A stretch of 64,000 nt of DNA, taken from contig CAZIUG010000015.1 in the NCBI GenBank assembly GCA_964542645.1, positions 124,001-188,000 on the forward strand, given 5' to 3'. This document shows, piece after piece, positions 55,622-64,000 of the stretch. The notes beneath the pieces are model-generated. The model was given only the letters and a program-made list of their open reading frames with translations, was not told the DNA's origin and did not search any database. Positions within the stretch are counted from its first letter, which is position 1; each line of letters begins with the position of its first letter. This stretch comes from Moanibacter sp964542645 (GTDB lineage: Bacteria; Verrucomicrobiota; Verrucomicrobiia; Opitutales; UBA2987). Both the position numbers and the translations under genes were made by a program.

Positions 55622-55669
55622 TTATTGGTTGATGAGTAAAAGGAGGTCAAGCAGCAATAGGAGAGTCAT
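55622..55669 (-). CDS. Leu-rich 15-residue leader peptide candidate
   Basis: ATG at 55669 opens MTLLLLLDLLLLINQ, with nine Leu of 15 residues written with varied codons (CTC, CTA, TTG, CTG, CTT, CTC, CTT, TTA, CTC); the stop is TAA at 55622. The run is too extreme to be expected by chance, and its stop lies 30 nt from the hairpin at 55560-55591. The codons CTC-CTT-TT can pair with AGAAGGGG of the hairpin region. The layout resembles leuA/ilv-type attenuators, but the downstream gene (GDP-mannose dehydratase-like) is not an obvious leucine-regulated target, so the regulatory link is doubtful. Confidence 0.45.
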   Translation of the reverse strand: MTLLLLLDLLLLINQ

Positions 55670-55977
55670 CACTCATGTACGGATAGACTTTAAGTATCGG
55701 GTCACCATTTTAACCCAAATTAATCAGCGGACCTGTTTTAACTTACCGTTCCGCATTTCTGCCTTTTAGACGTACTATTGAGGCACTCAAAACTCACATA
55801 TTCATTAAAATCCTAGTTCAACATTATGGAAGTCATAGTCCTTCAAGTTCGATAGACCTATTTCTTCTCCGGCAGACTCAAACTCGACAGCCCCTTCCTA
55901 TAAAACCATAGTCTCTCGCCATTCCTATTTCAAGAATTGGATACAGAATGCATACTAATAACAATTGATTTGATACA
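55670..55977. other. intergenic region upstream of the glycosidase-like gene
   Basis: About 308 bp lies between the Leu-rich leader and the next rightward gene. No additional gene is recognised. A 45-codon basic frame on the plus strand (55632-55769) runs opposite to the Leu leader and is likely its antisense shadow. Confidence 0.35.
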
Positions 55978-57561
55978 TTGGTGTTGCCTCTATTCGAAAA
56001 AAATCATAACCTAATTCGAGTGACATTAAAGGAATCGATGGAGCTTGCAGGCGAAGGCTTACTCTCCTGGCTCGACCCAAAGAGGGATTATCTGCCCTAT
56101 GGAAGATGGATCACTCATGATGTCGGCCGCTGGTGGGATGCCATGCTTCGACTCGAGAGTGCAATAGGATTTCCAATTCCCGCACAGATAGAGGGGGCAA
56201 GTCTGCGTAATCTCCATTGGCTCACCGATAATCCCGACGGCATACTTTTCGTTCCCCCAGGCCTAGACTGGCACCTGATGAGATTCGAACTTCATAGCCT
56301 ACGTGAGGGCATTCTGGCATTTAGTGCTCTGGTCGAATTCCGTAACAGTCGTTGGGCCCGAGAGATGGGGCACCGATATCTTATGACGATCGACCGGTGT
56401 CTTAAAGAGGATTTTACGTGGGACGTGGATAAGTTTGAATACACTAGACAATTTGTCGGTTCTGAAAATGAACACCCTGTGCATATTCCAGCCAACGCTA
56501 ACCAAGGCCAAAAATTACCGAGTCACGGCCGATGCATAGAAGCTTTGGTATGGTTCTATAAGGCTACCGGTGACGATCTGGCAATGGAATTAGCTGAACG
56601 ACTGGCCCAATTTCATCTCCGGTATGCGACTAATTCAGACGGCACTATCCCAGCTGAACTCAGCGCTGAAGACTCACCTCAGGGGGACCGGCAATCCTAT
56701 CTATATACCCTATGTGGTCTTCTCCTTTTCGGAACGATGACAGGCCAGTCAGAGTATGTGGATGCGGTGGTACACACCTATAAAGTAGGCGTTCCCAGCA
56801 TTGTTAATCAGTCGGGATGGGTAGCCCACGATTTGGGCCGGCTGAATTATCCGGATAAAATCGGCAATCCAATGGCTAACACCGAGTCGACCGGAGCGGC
56901 TGCTCGTTTGGCATTATGGATTGCCGAACACACCGGGAGACCGGACTGCTATGATGATGTCGAGCGCCTTGTCAGGGCACGGCTTTTCCCAGGGCAGACC
57001 ATCGAAGAAGACCTCCTGGTAAAAAAACCTTCGAATTACCCAAGAAAGGCAGGAGGATGGGGTGAAAATGACTTTCCCCACGCCGGAAAGGGATGTAATC
57101 CCAGCGGAACCGCAGAGATTATCCACACCTTTTGCGCACTCTACCAGCGGATCTACCGACACGACAAGACGGGCCTCGTCATCAACCTCCATTTCGATTA
57201 CGATGACGATAACATCCATATCAACTCAGTCCGTAATGAACACGCTACCCTTACTATCACACCTCGCATCCATGACAATATCCTGATCCGAATTCCCGGC
57301 TGGGTCCCCCAGGAAACGATTAAGTTTGAAGTTCAGGGCAAACCCATAACCCCCACCTTGGTAGGACCCTATGTTTTTTTAGCTAAAACTCATATCAGCA
57401 TCGGGACTGAGATTTCGCTAAATTACGCCCTGCCGTCTAAGCGAACCACTGAAACCATGCCTGCGGGTGACACATATGAGTTCTCATGGCGCGGAGATGA
57501 AATCACTGGGGTAATGCCGAATGATAAACCACTTCCATTCTATCCATCGATGACCAGCTGA
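55978..57561 (+). CDS. glycosidase-like six-hairpin protein (GH127-related?)
   Basis: A 527-residue protein. Its N-terminal 400 residues have the alternating aromatic/helix pattern of an (alpha/alpha)6 barrel (for example LMRFELHSLREGILAFSAL, WAREMGHRYLMTIDRC, GQKLPSHGRCIEALVWFYKATG), and the last about 110 residues form a beta-domain (ATLTITPRIHDNILIRIPGWV...). This resembles GH127/GH146-type beta-L-arabinofuranosidase superfamily proteins. The cysteine pair of canonical GH127 was not found; only GKGCNPSG is seen, so specificity is unknown. The start is one of TTG-GTG-TTG codons around 55978-55986, with ATG 56038 (preceded by AAAGGA) an alternative. It precedes a dioxygenase gene. Confidence 0.65.
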   Translation: MVLPLFEKNHNLIRVTLKESMELAGEGLLSWLDPKRDYLPYGRWITHDVGRWWDAMLRLESAIGFPIPAQIEGASLRNLHWLTDNPDGILFVPPGLDWHLMRFELHSLREGILAFSALVEFRNSRWAREMGHRYLMTIDRCLKEDFTWDVDKFEYTRQFVGSENEHPVHIPANANQGQKLPSHGRCIEALVWFYKATGDDLAMELAERLAQFHLRYATNSDGTIPAELSAEDSPQGDRQSYLYTLCGLLLFGTMTGQSEYVDAVVHTYKVGVPSIVNQSGWVAHDLGRLNYPDKIGNPMANTESTGAAARLALWIAEHTGRPDCYDDVERLVRARLFPGQTIEEDLLVKKPSNYPRKAGGWGENDFPHAGKGCNPSGTAEIIHTFCALYQRIYRHDKTGLVINLHFDYDDDNIHINSVRNEHATLTITPRIHDNILIRIPGWVPQETIKFEVQGKPITPTLVGPYVFLAKTHISIGTEISLNYALPSKRTTETMPAGDTYEFSWRGDEITGVMPNDKPLPFYPSMTS

Positions 57562-57617
57562 CTTTCGTTGCTACTACAGGATTGGGCATTCAAGGCTAAA
57601 AGTACGAGGGTTCAAAA

Positions 57618-58862
57618 TTGAATATCAATCAATTGCAGTCAAAAGTCATGCGTCTTGAACGGGAACTATGTGACGCGCAACAACAGCTAGCTCAAGCAAC
57701 TTACAATCCTGAAGACTTCACTGCGAACTTGGTGCAAAGTCGGTCTTATGCTGTTAACCCGAGCTCTGGGACACAGGCCAAAGTGGTAGATGAGTGCGTT
57801 GATTCTCTACACCGATACGGGTTTTGTGTTGTCGATAACGTGATTCCTGCCAACAAAGTATCAGTTATTCGCCAGGAAGTTATCCAAGCCCAAACTACGA
57901 TTAGCCAGAACCTGAAAAAGATAAGGGAAGAAGTTGATAATGTTGGGCTAAATCCATCCAAGTTACTAACTGGCACAGAGGCGGAACTAAGACCGGTACG
58001 TCGAGTTGGGCATCTTCCTAAACCACCAAACGACATTGTGTGGATGCCTCAGTATGCTCAGTATCTGGCTCACCCGGTGATTACAGCACTGGCCCGCCAA
58101 GTACTGGATGACCATTTGCGAATTGCCCAGTTACACCTACGCATTATCGAGTCCAACCAACCTGATGGAACTCCCGGTGGCTTTGGCAAAGTCCAGTATC
58201 GGAGTCGAGACAACCGAGGATGGCATACTGACTGGCCTCACGACCTGTCAGCCTATGGCGGTGACAAACCAGAGCACAACGCTGGCTGTATCCGTCAACC
58301 CTTCCCTGACGTCACCATGTGTCTAGTGATGATTTGGTACCTGACTGACGTGGATGAAAACTCAGGAGGAACTTGGGTTGTTCCAGGATCACATCGAGAC
58401 AGACGTAATCCCAGGGGACCATCTGACAACATCAATGTGGCAGCTCCTATTCCTGGTGAGATGCAAGTCACCGCAACTGCCGGCTCAGTCTACATCCAAG
58501 ATTCGCGTAGTTGGCACGCCTCGCCCATGCATAACCCTGGTGGACAAGACAGGGTGGCAGTGCTTAACCGCTGGTGTCCCTGGTGGTTGTCAGTCGATGA
58601 CTATGCTCCAGAAAATATCTTCAACACAATTTGCCAACCATTATCCCGAGCTGAGTATGAGTCCTTACCGACTGAGTTACAACCCTTCATGAAGCATCTA
58701 TGCCCCGAAGTATGGGATACAATTCAGCAACCAGTGCTTGATCGCGCAAAAGCCGCGGCTTTGCGAGCCAAATGGGGATTTGATCAGTTGGAAAACCCCT
58801 CAGGAAATCTAGCTCAGGCTAACGCTCATATTAGGGTGCCGTCACTACCTGATTCAAATTAA
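57618..58862 (+). CDS. phytanoyl-CoA dioxygenase-family Fe(II)/2-oxoglutarate oxygenase
   Basis: A 414-residue protein. After a helical N-terminus (about residues 1-30, coiled-coil-like), the fold carries the HxD pair His203-x-Asp205 (GWHTDWPHD), a distal His300 (SRSWHASPMHN) and the 2-oxoglutarate-binding Arg312. The residues following GTWVVPGSHRDRRNP (251-265) match the PhyH signature. Such enzymes hydroxylate small-molecule or lipid substrates using Fe(II) and 2-oxoglutarate. The start is TTG at 57618, supported by a GAGGG 7 nt upstream. It is followed by the tRNA gene, and the substrate is unknown. Confidence 0.9.
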   Translation: MNINQLQSKVMRLERELCDAQQQLAQATYNPEDFTANLVQSRSYAVNPSSGTQAKVVDECVDSLHRYGFCVVDNVIPANKVSVIRQEVIQAQTTISQNLKKIREEVDNVGLNPSKLLTGTEAELRPVRRVGHLPKPPNDIVWMPQYAQYLAHPVITALARQVLDDHLRIAQLHLRIIESNQPDGTPGGFGKVQYRSRDNRGWHTDWPHDLSAYGGDKPEHNAGCIRQPFPDVTMCLVMIWYLTDVDENSGGTWVVPGSHRDRRNPRGPSDNINVAAPIPGEMQVTATAGSVYIQDSRSWHASPMHNPGGQDRVAVLNRWCPWWLSVDDYAPENIFNTICQPLSRAEYESLPTELQPFMKHLCPEVWDTIQQPVLDRAKAAALRAKWGFDQLENPSGNLAQANAHIRVPSLPDSN

Positions 58863-58962
58863 GATTTAATTTCTGTTTTACGGACCAAATAACCGCAATA
58901 TCGTCAGCTTGGACTAGTAGACAATCTGATGTGAGAAGAAAAAATTTGATATACAAGTATTT

Positions 58963-59038
<76 letters not shown>

Positions 59039-59063
59039 CTTTGTCCTTTTAGGTTCTAAAAAA

Positions 59064-60341
59064 TTGTTTGGGATTCAATATTTAAATATCTATTTCCACC
59101 TATTTAGGGCACTAAAACATGAGTTCTTACAGCAGGTTTTGAAGAACGCCCATCCAAATTTTAATCGTCTATTTCTTCTTGCCTCCAAAAGTCACGAGAC
59201 AGGACGAAATCCAGACAAGATCGGGTCAGATGACATTGATCTGGCACGATTGTACTCTTACGCGTTTCGTCGGCATGTAATTGGGGTCTTTAACGCCACG
59301 CGGGTCTTATTGGAAGCCCGTCCAAGATCTACAGAGCAAAGCGCGTTGCTTCGAATGCGGGCATGTGAACTGCTCGAGGACCTCGCCAATATGGCAATTG
59401 AACCCATTCCAGTAGATTTCACCGCCTTGTTGGCAACGTTTTACCGCTATGCAAATAATATCAAGAGGGCGGAGGCAGCAATGAATGAAGATGCGTCGTG
59501 TTCGCAGGATCCAGAAGTCCTACGAATCACGAAACGGTTTATTAACGTCGTCAACAGGGTTCGTAGCTCCAATGGGATCGAGTTGACCCGCGACACCGAG
59601 GCTCCGGAACAAGCCACCTTTGTTGTGCCTAACCTTGGGATCACTATTGTGCCCCTGGTTTATGGAGATTACCACAGTTGGAACCTAGCATGGCTTGATG
59701 GAGATCGTAGCGACGTACCGTATCACCGGCATTTCAATGGTGTAGAAATTCACCTCGGATACAGTCCAATCCGGGGTCATATCGTCCTGGACAACTATCG
59801 TGCCCTTACCAATGAGGGCTACGCCTTAGCAATTCCCCCAAACACTCGGCATGGCTATGTTAATGCAAGTGAGAAAACACATCACCTACCCTTTATTTTC
59901 GGTAGTTATAAGAGAGGCGGATGGGGTGTATTTTTCGACGTCGAAGCACAACCGATCCAGCTGAAAACACTACGGAAAGTACCTTTGGACAGCAATAGAC
60001 TCAACACTCCTATCAGACTGGAAAGCATAATCCGTAACTTCGCCTGCCAGTCATTTTGTAAGCGTAAACGTATCCTCCCAGCGTGTCGTACCAATCGCAA
60101 TGGGACTGGCGGTCTCGAATTGCATCTCACCCGTGCTCCCATAGGTAAACCATATCTCCTCAGGAGCAACCGGTTTTTAGCTACATCGGTAGTCAGTGGA
60201 TCCGGCCTTCTCCGGATGGCTGGCCAAGAATGCCCAATCGTCCTTCACGATCACTTTGGAATTCCGGGAGGAATTCCGGCCGAAATCGAAGGAGATGAAA
60301 AAGGTCCCTTGGTTTTGATGGACGCAGATCTGGTTCCCTAG
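59064..60341 (+). CDS. cupin-domain protein of unknown function next to tRNA-Thr
   Basis: A protein of about 425 residues if the TTG at 59064 is used. Residues 1-190 are helical without recognised motifs. Residues 200-270 contain a complete cupin: H221-x-H223-x4-E228 and G-x5-P ... H263 (GYALAIPPNTRHGYVN), the metal-binding pattern. A second degenerate cupin-like barrel follows at the C-terminus (GSGLLRM ... IPGGIPAEIEG). The frame is open upstream through the 3' half of the tRNA to a stop at 58998, and has no ATG or GTG near its beginning; the N-terminus may therefore be truncated or shifted. Role unknown, possibly a bicupin sensor or sugar-related enzyme. Confidence 0.65.
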   Translation: MFGIQYLNIYFHLFRALKHEFLQQVLKNAHPNFNRLFLLASKSHETGRNPDKIGSDDIDLARLYSYAFRRHVIGVFNATRVLLEARPRSTEQSALLRMRACELLEDLANMAIEPIPVDFTALLATFYRYANNIKRAEAAMNEDASCSQDPEVLRITKRFINVVNRVRSSNGIELTRDTEAPEQATFVVPNLGITIVPLVYGDYHSWNLAWLDGDRSDVPYHRHFNGVEIHLGYSPIRGHIVLDNYRALTNEGYALAIPPNTRHGYVNASEKTHHLPFIFGSYKRGGWGVFFDVEAQPIQLKTLRKVPLDSNRLNTPIRLESIIRNFACQSFCKRKRILPACRTNRNGTGGLELHLTRAPIGKPYLLRSNRFLATSVVSGSGLLRMAGQECPIVLHDHFGIPGGIPAEIEGDEKGPLVLMDADLVP

Positions 60342-60551
60342 ACTATTTAATATCCGAGACCTTGACTCACCGCTAATTCCCATACTAATGCTTCCTCTAA
60401 GTGTGTGGTTTTTAATCCGTACCGGTTGTGTCCAGAGCTTACACTGTTACTTCACCAAATGGAAGTGGCCGTACTTCATTGCCGATAGAAATAGTGTCAG
60501 ACGATTGGCTCATTAAATACGGGTAGGTATTTCTAATCTAAAAGTAGACGC

Positions 60552-61373
60552 ATGGACACCGAAACCTTTCCTTTCCCGCTAGGAGTTCAGTTCACACTCT
60601 CTTCGGAATGCGACTACCCAGCCTTTCGAAAACGGCTTCGCACGATTAGAGAACTCGGCTACTCAGTCATTGAGCTAAACATCGAAGACCTGAGAACGGC
60701 AGACCTTTCTCTTATTAAGGACTGTCTATTGGAGAATGGGCTTTCAATGTCGAATTTCGCAACAGGTGCAACTGCGAAATTCGAAGGGCTTTCTCTGACT
60801 ACGACTGATGACATGGTTCGAAAGGATTCAATCACCCGCACCCGAGAACTGATCGAGGTGGCTGCTTATTTCGATGCAGGTATGATCATTGGGATGCTCA
60901 AAGGTGGGCCTTCCGAAGATCCACGTCTATCCCATAAACTCATAGTTGAAAGCTTAAACCAAATTGTCGACGTTGCGGAAGATCTTGGAATCCTCATCCT
61001 TCTTGAGGCTATTAATCGCCGGGAAACTGCCATCGCAAATACAATATGGGAGACTGAAGAGATCATCAACGAGGTCGGAAGTAAAGCGATGACCATACTC
61101 CCCGACACCTATCATATTAGTATCGAAGAAAGCTCCATATTCGGTTCTCTTTCCAAATATCTAGATGCCTTTCAGACTATCCATATTTCGGATAACAACC
61201 GGAGATTTCCAGGTTTTGGATGCATCGACTTTCTTAGTTTATTCAGGGCACTAATCGATGCTGGCTATAACGGCTATTTAACGCTTGAGGGAAATACTGC
61301 ACAGGCGTTCGAAATTGATCTCACTATAGCTACTCAGTATTTAGCTAAGACCTTTTTAAAGATTTATGAATAA
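60552..61373 (+). CDS. xylose-isomerase-like TIM-barrel protein
   Basis: A 273-residue sugar phosphate isomerase/epimerase-family protein, third of its kind in the window. Metal-site regions are visible as LLEAINRRET (about 153-162, Glu), ILPDTYHISIEES (about 182-194, Asp and His), FQTIHISDNNRRFPGFGCIDF (about 211-231, His/Asp) and YLTLEGN (about 245-251, Glu). The stop overlaps the ATG of the sulfatase by 8 nt (ATGAATAA), so the two genes are translationally coupled. A role in transforming the carbohydrate released or desulfated by its partner is likely; exact reaction unknown. Confidence 0.87.
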   Translation: MDTETFPFPLGVQFTLSSECDYPAFRKRLRTIRELGYSVIELNIEDLRTADLSLIKDCLLENGLSMSNFATGATAKFEGLSLTTTDDMVRKDSITRTRELIEVAAYFDAGMIIGMLKGGPSEDPRLSHKLIVESLNQIVDVAEDLGILILLEAINRRETAIANTIWETEEIINEVGSKAMTILPDTYHISIEESSIFGSLSKYLDAFQTIHISDNNRRFPGFGCIDFLSLFRALIDAGYNGYLTLEGNTAQAFEIDLTIATQYLAKTFLKIYE

Positions 61374-62745
61374 AGAACTGTCTTTTCGACCTCTACGTAA
61401 GCCAAATGTTATATGGGTCTTTGGTGATCAGCATCGAGCCCAAGCACTAAGCCACCGTGGAGATCCCAATGTCTTTACACCCAATATCGACAATCTCTCC
61501 AGGACTGGAATGAATTTTGAATGCGCGGTTTCGGGAGCACCTTGGTGCACACCTTTTCGCGGTGCTTTACTCACGGGCAAGTACCCGCACCAAAACGGAG
61601 TCATCAGGACACCAAGCCTACTTAACCCAGATATCCCAACAGTCGCCCACTCGTTCAATGACGCTGGATACCACACTGCCTACGTGGGCAAATGGCATCT
61701 AGATGGATCTAACCATAGGGAACACTACGTCCCCCCCCATCACAGGGGGAGCTTTAAGTTCTGGATGGGCTACGAGAACAATAACAACCAGCACGAAACC
61801 TATGTCTATGGGTCAACGAACGAGACTCCCCAGCGCTTGCCCAAATATGAGACCGAAGGCCTGACCGACATCCTTTTGGGACATCTAGAGAAGCATGTTG
61901 GACAAAGAGAGGACTACGACCCGTTTTTTGCTGTACTCTCGGTCCAGCCTCCACACGGACCCTATGTCACCCCGATCAACTCGCAACAGGGAAAACATCA
62001 CATACATCCTTCAAAAATCAAGCTCCGTAACAATGTGCCGGCAATCCCCTCAATGCGTTTTAACGCTTCTATCGATCATGCAGGTTACTATGCTATGATA
62101 GAAGATCTCGATCAGAATATTGGACGCATCTGTGAAACTCTTAAGGATTTAAGTATAGACCGCGAAACCTACATTATTTTCTTTTCTGACCACGGGAATT
62201 TACTATGGAGCCATGGTCAGACTGGAAAATCATCGCCATGGGAAGAGTCTATTCGCGTACCCTTTATCATCAGCAAAGTTGGAGGACCGGAGAATATGTG
62301 CTGTGGCCGAACCGACGCCCTGTTGAACCACGTAGACATAGCGCCAACTACTCTTGGACTCTGTGGGATTCCTGTACCGAATGAAATGGCTGGCTACGAT
62401 TATTCAAGACATTGTATCCCTGAATACGCACCCGAATATCGCGAAAACCCTGATCGTACTGCCGAACCGGACTCGGCTTACCTCCAACAAATCGTACGAA
62501 AGATGAACCCAAATACTGTTAACAAGGCCTGGCGTGGTGTTTTAATGCGGGACGGTTGGAAGTATGTCTGCATTCCCGGTAGCGATTGGCTCCTTTTTGA
62601 TACTAAAAACGATCCTTACGAGCAGGCCAACCATGTACACAGTACAAATTTCCAAATGCAGAAAGTCCACTGCTACAATAGACTTTCAAGATGGATCAAA
62701 GAAACAGGAGACGATTTCGAACTACCGAATATTCGACTTCCTTAG
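61366..62745 (+). CDS. type I sulfatase with Cys-type formylglycine motif
   Basis: A 459-residue sulfatase/alkaline-phosphatase-superfamily protein. The metal-ligand start VIWVFGDQHR (15-24), the sulfatase motif C61-T-P-F-R65 followed by GALLTGKYPHQNGV (66-79), and later GKWHLDGS and FFSDHGNLLWSHGQ (about 266-279) identify the family. Cys61 would be converted to formylglycine by an FGE-type or anSME enzyme, neither of which is encoded in the window. It lacks a clear signal peptide, suggesting a cytoplasmic location or unusual export. It overlaps the preceding isomerase gene and probably removes sulfate from a sugar or phenolic ester. Confidence 0.92.
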   Translation: MNKELSFRPLRKPNVIWVFGDQHRAQALSHRGDPNVFTPNIDNLSRTGMNFECAVSGAPWCTPFRGALLTGKYPHQNGVIRTPSLLNPDIPTVAHSFNDAGYHTAYVGKWHLDGSNHREHYVPPHHRGSFKFWMGYENNNNQHETYVYGSTNETPQRLPKYETEGLTDILLGHLEKHVGQREDYDPFFAVLSVQPPHGPYVTPINSQQGKHHIHPSKIKLRNNVPAIPSMRFNASIDHAGYYAMIEDLDQNIGRICETLKDLSIDRETYIIFFSDHGNLLWSHGQTGKSSPWEESIRVPFIISKVGGPENMCCGRTDALLNHVDIAPTTLGLCGIPVPNEMAGYDYSRHCIPEYAPEYRENPDRTAEPDSAYLQQIVRKMNPNTVNKAWRGVLMRDGWKYVCIPGSDWLLFDTKNDPYEQANHVHSTNFQMQKVHCYNRLSRWIKETGDDFELPNIRLP

Positions 62746-62928
62746 AATAATCAACATGAGATTTATTTGTCGGTGTTTCATTCCGCCCCCAGATCTTGTC
62801 CTGAAAAATTATTTTCCATTTTCTGACGATCAAATATCTACCAGGAATGAAATCCAGCTACCCTTTCAAAACAAATCAAACAGAACATTAACCAATACGC
62901 TCTATCGCGCATAGAAATAACTGCTTAA

Positions 62929-63900
62929 ATGAAAAATAATCAAAAGGTTCATCTCGCTCTTCAGTTGGAGACCGATCTCAAAGAAAAATTGAACTCATTG
63001 TTCCAAGTAACAGAAGAAGACTCCGATGCTTCCAAGTCAGAAATATTATCGGCAATCGAAGATGTAGAGGGCATTTTGGGATTTCCAAATCTAAGTATGG
63101 ACGCGGACTTCTTCGATGCAGTGCCTAATCTTCGTGTCCTCTCCCTAGCCAGTGTTGGCTACGACGCTGTCGATGTGGATGCAGCAACCAAGCGAGGAAT
63201 CGTCATCTGCAACACACCGGGTGTATTGACCAATGCCGTTGCCAACCTCACAATCTCGATGATCTTTATTATTACCCGAAAGCTGATTGAAAATGAGACC
63301 TTCGTCCGCACTGGTGGTTGGGCCCGCGGAAAACCCGCACCGGCCCTGGGAACGGATATTGAAGGAAAGGTGCTTGGTCTGATCGGTTTCGGACGTATAG
63401 GGCAAGAGGTTGCGAGAAGAGCCCAAGCATTGGGTATGAAAACCCTTTGGTACGATGTTTTCGACACCCTCCCCGATGGGGCTCCGAACAGTGATTATAG
63501 AAAATTAGACAACCTCCTAGAAGAATCAGACTTCGTTAGCCTCCACACTAACCTCAGTCCCTCTGCTCGCCACTTAATCGGTGAAGTTCAACTAGAGAAA
63601 ATGAAAGAAACCGCCTACCTCATCAACACTGCTCGGGGCCCCTTAGTCGATCAATCCTCTCTTACTAAAGCATTAAAATCGGGTACGATTGCTGGGGCAG
63701 CTCTAGATGTCTTTGAATCCGAGCCAACAGCGGAAAACGAGCCTATTACCCAATTAACAAACGCTTACTGCTTCGCTCATATTGCAAGTGGCACAGAAGA
63801 GACCCGCCGCGCCATGCGTGAACTAGCCCTCCAAAATTTAATCGCTGTACTCTCGGGAAAACATCCTCCAACTCCGGTTAATCCAGAAGTCTTAAAATAA
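62929..63900 (+). CDS. D-isomer-specific 2-hydroxyacid dehydrogenase (hydroxypyruvate/glyoxylate reductase-like)
   Basis: A 323-residue enzyme of the same superfamily as the one at 12.5 kb but clearly different in sequence. The dinucleotide loop is GLIGFGRIGQEVARRAQALGM (about 147-167), followed by WYDVFD with an acidic cofactor-selecting residue. The catalytic elements are Arg in NTARGPLVDQSSL (about 227-239), Glu in DVFESEP (about 257-263) and His in FAHIASGTEE (about 279-288). It lies 183 bp downstream of the sulfatase and could use a keto acid from the same pathway. The final gene in the window; the following 100 bp hold no gene. Confidence 0.92.
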   Translation: MKNNQKVHLALQLETDLKEKLNSLFQVTEEDSDASKSEILSAIEDVEGILGFPNLSMDADFFDAVPNLRVLSLASVGYDAVDVDAATKRGIVICNTPGVLTNAVANLTISMIFIITRKLIENETFVRTGGWARGKPAPALGTDIEGKVLGLIGFGRIGQEVARRAQALGMKTLWYDVFDTLPDGAPNSDYRKLDNLLEESDFVSLHTNLSPSARHLIGEVQLEKMKETAYLINTARGPLVDQSSLTKALKSGTIAGAALDVFESEPTAENEPITQLTNAYCFAHIASGTEETRRAMRELALQNLIAVLSGKHPPTPVNPEVLK

Positions 63901-64000
63901 TTTGTGACCGCCAGAATACAACCTTCACACCAAAATTGTTGTTAGGATGTTGATTGGATAATCAGAAAAAATCTCGGATATTGCTTCCGATCCAGAACCG

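Noticed and set aside
55632..55769. Basic 45-codon plus-strand frame opposite the Leu-rich leader
   Set aside because: Best explained as the antisense of the leucine run and its flank.

Overview
The window looks like chromosomal DNA from a free-living or host-associated, probably marine, Gram-negative heterotroph of moderate G+C (mid 40s % by eye). Gram-negative character is suggested by a lipoprotein-type oligopeptide-binding protein, a Tat-dependent secreted hydrolase and lipid A/phospholipid-type acyltransferase modules. A PVC-superphylum member such as a Verrucomicrobiota/Opitutales-like bacterium is my best guess, based on a HisI variant with an NCEQN metal loop, a Cdd1 + LON-domain pair and a small integrase-arm-like protein. 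This is family memory, not a search result, and confidence is low. Most genes have no recognisable Shine-Dalgarno, so start codons are often uncertain. I see no rRNA, complete transposase, prophage or CRISPR array; there is one tRNA (Thr, anticodon CGT).

Layout. 0-7 kb: a heterodimeric ABC exporter (second half cut by the window edge), a small-membrane-protein/sodium-solute symporter pair and a large ACP-AMP ligase-PlsC fusion. 7-14.7 kb: CocE-type hydrolase, TIM-barrel isomerase, Gfo/Idh dehydrogenase, VOC protein, D-2-hydroxyacid dehydrogenase, delta-9-type desaturase. 15-19 kb: thiGHS, then a beta-CASP metallo-beta-lactamase nuclease. 19-26.5 kb: more conserved functions (nucleoside hydrolase, inositol-monophosphatase-like enzyme, glycogen synthase, uracil phosphoribosyltransferase, ribokinase, HtpG). 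26.5-39 kb: Gfo/Idh enzymes, NhaC antiporter, an Opp system lacking permeases, a second desaturase, GNAT and alcohol dehydrogenase. 39-51 kb: a catabolic island (enolase-superfamily enzyme, sarcosine-oxidase-like flavoenzyme, ThDP lyase, GNAT, two class III aminotransferases, MFS carrier, amidase). 51-55.5 kb: cysH with an elaborate leader, Cdd1, LON-domain protein, hisI and a GDP-mannose-dehydratase-like enzyme. 56-64 kb: a glycosidase-like protein, phytanoyl-CoA-type dioxygenase, tRNA-Thr, cupin protein, isomerase, sulfatase and another hydroxyacid dehydrogenase.

The most notable observation is the 5' region of cysH (assimilatory APS/PAPS reductase). A 34-codon reading frame with four Cys codons among six consecutive codons is followed, 30 nt after its stop, by a strong intrinsic terminator. 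Twelve nt beyond that starts a small gene translationally coupled to cysH. A segment of the leader can pair with the terminator's 5' arm, which is the layout of a cysteine-responsive transcription attenuator. About 3.3 kb away, upstream of the dehydratase gene, is a second leader-like arrangement: a 15-residue peptide with nine leucines, again 30 nt from a GC-rich hairpin. Both are inferences from sequence reading and need structural and transcript evidence.

Functionally, the region pairs core metabolism with a large repertoire for oxidising and cleaving exogenous sugars, amino acids, amides and sulfate esters, with several copies of the Gfo/Idh plus xylose-isomerase-like TIM-barrel pairing.
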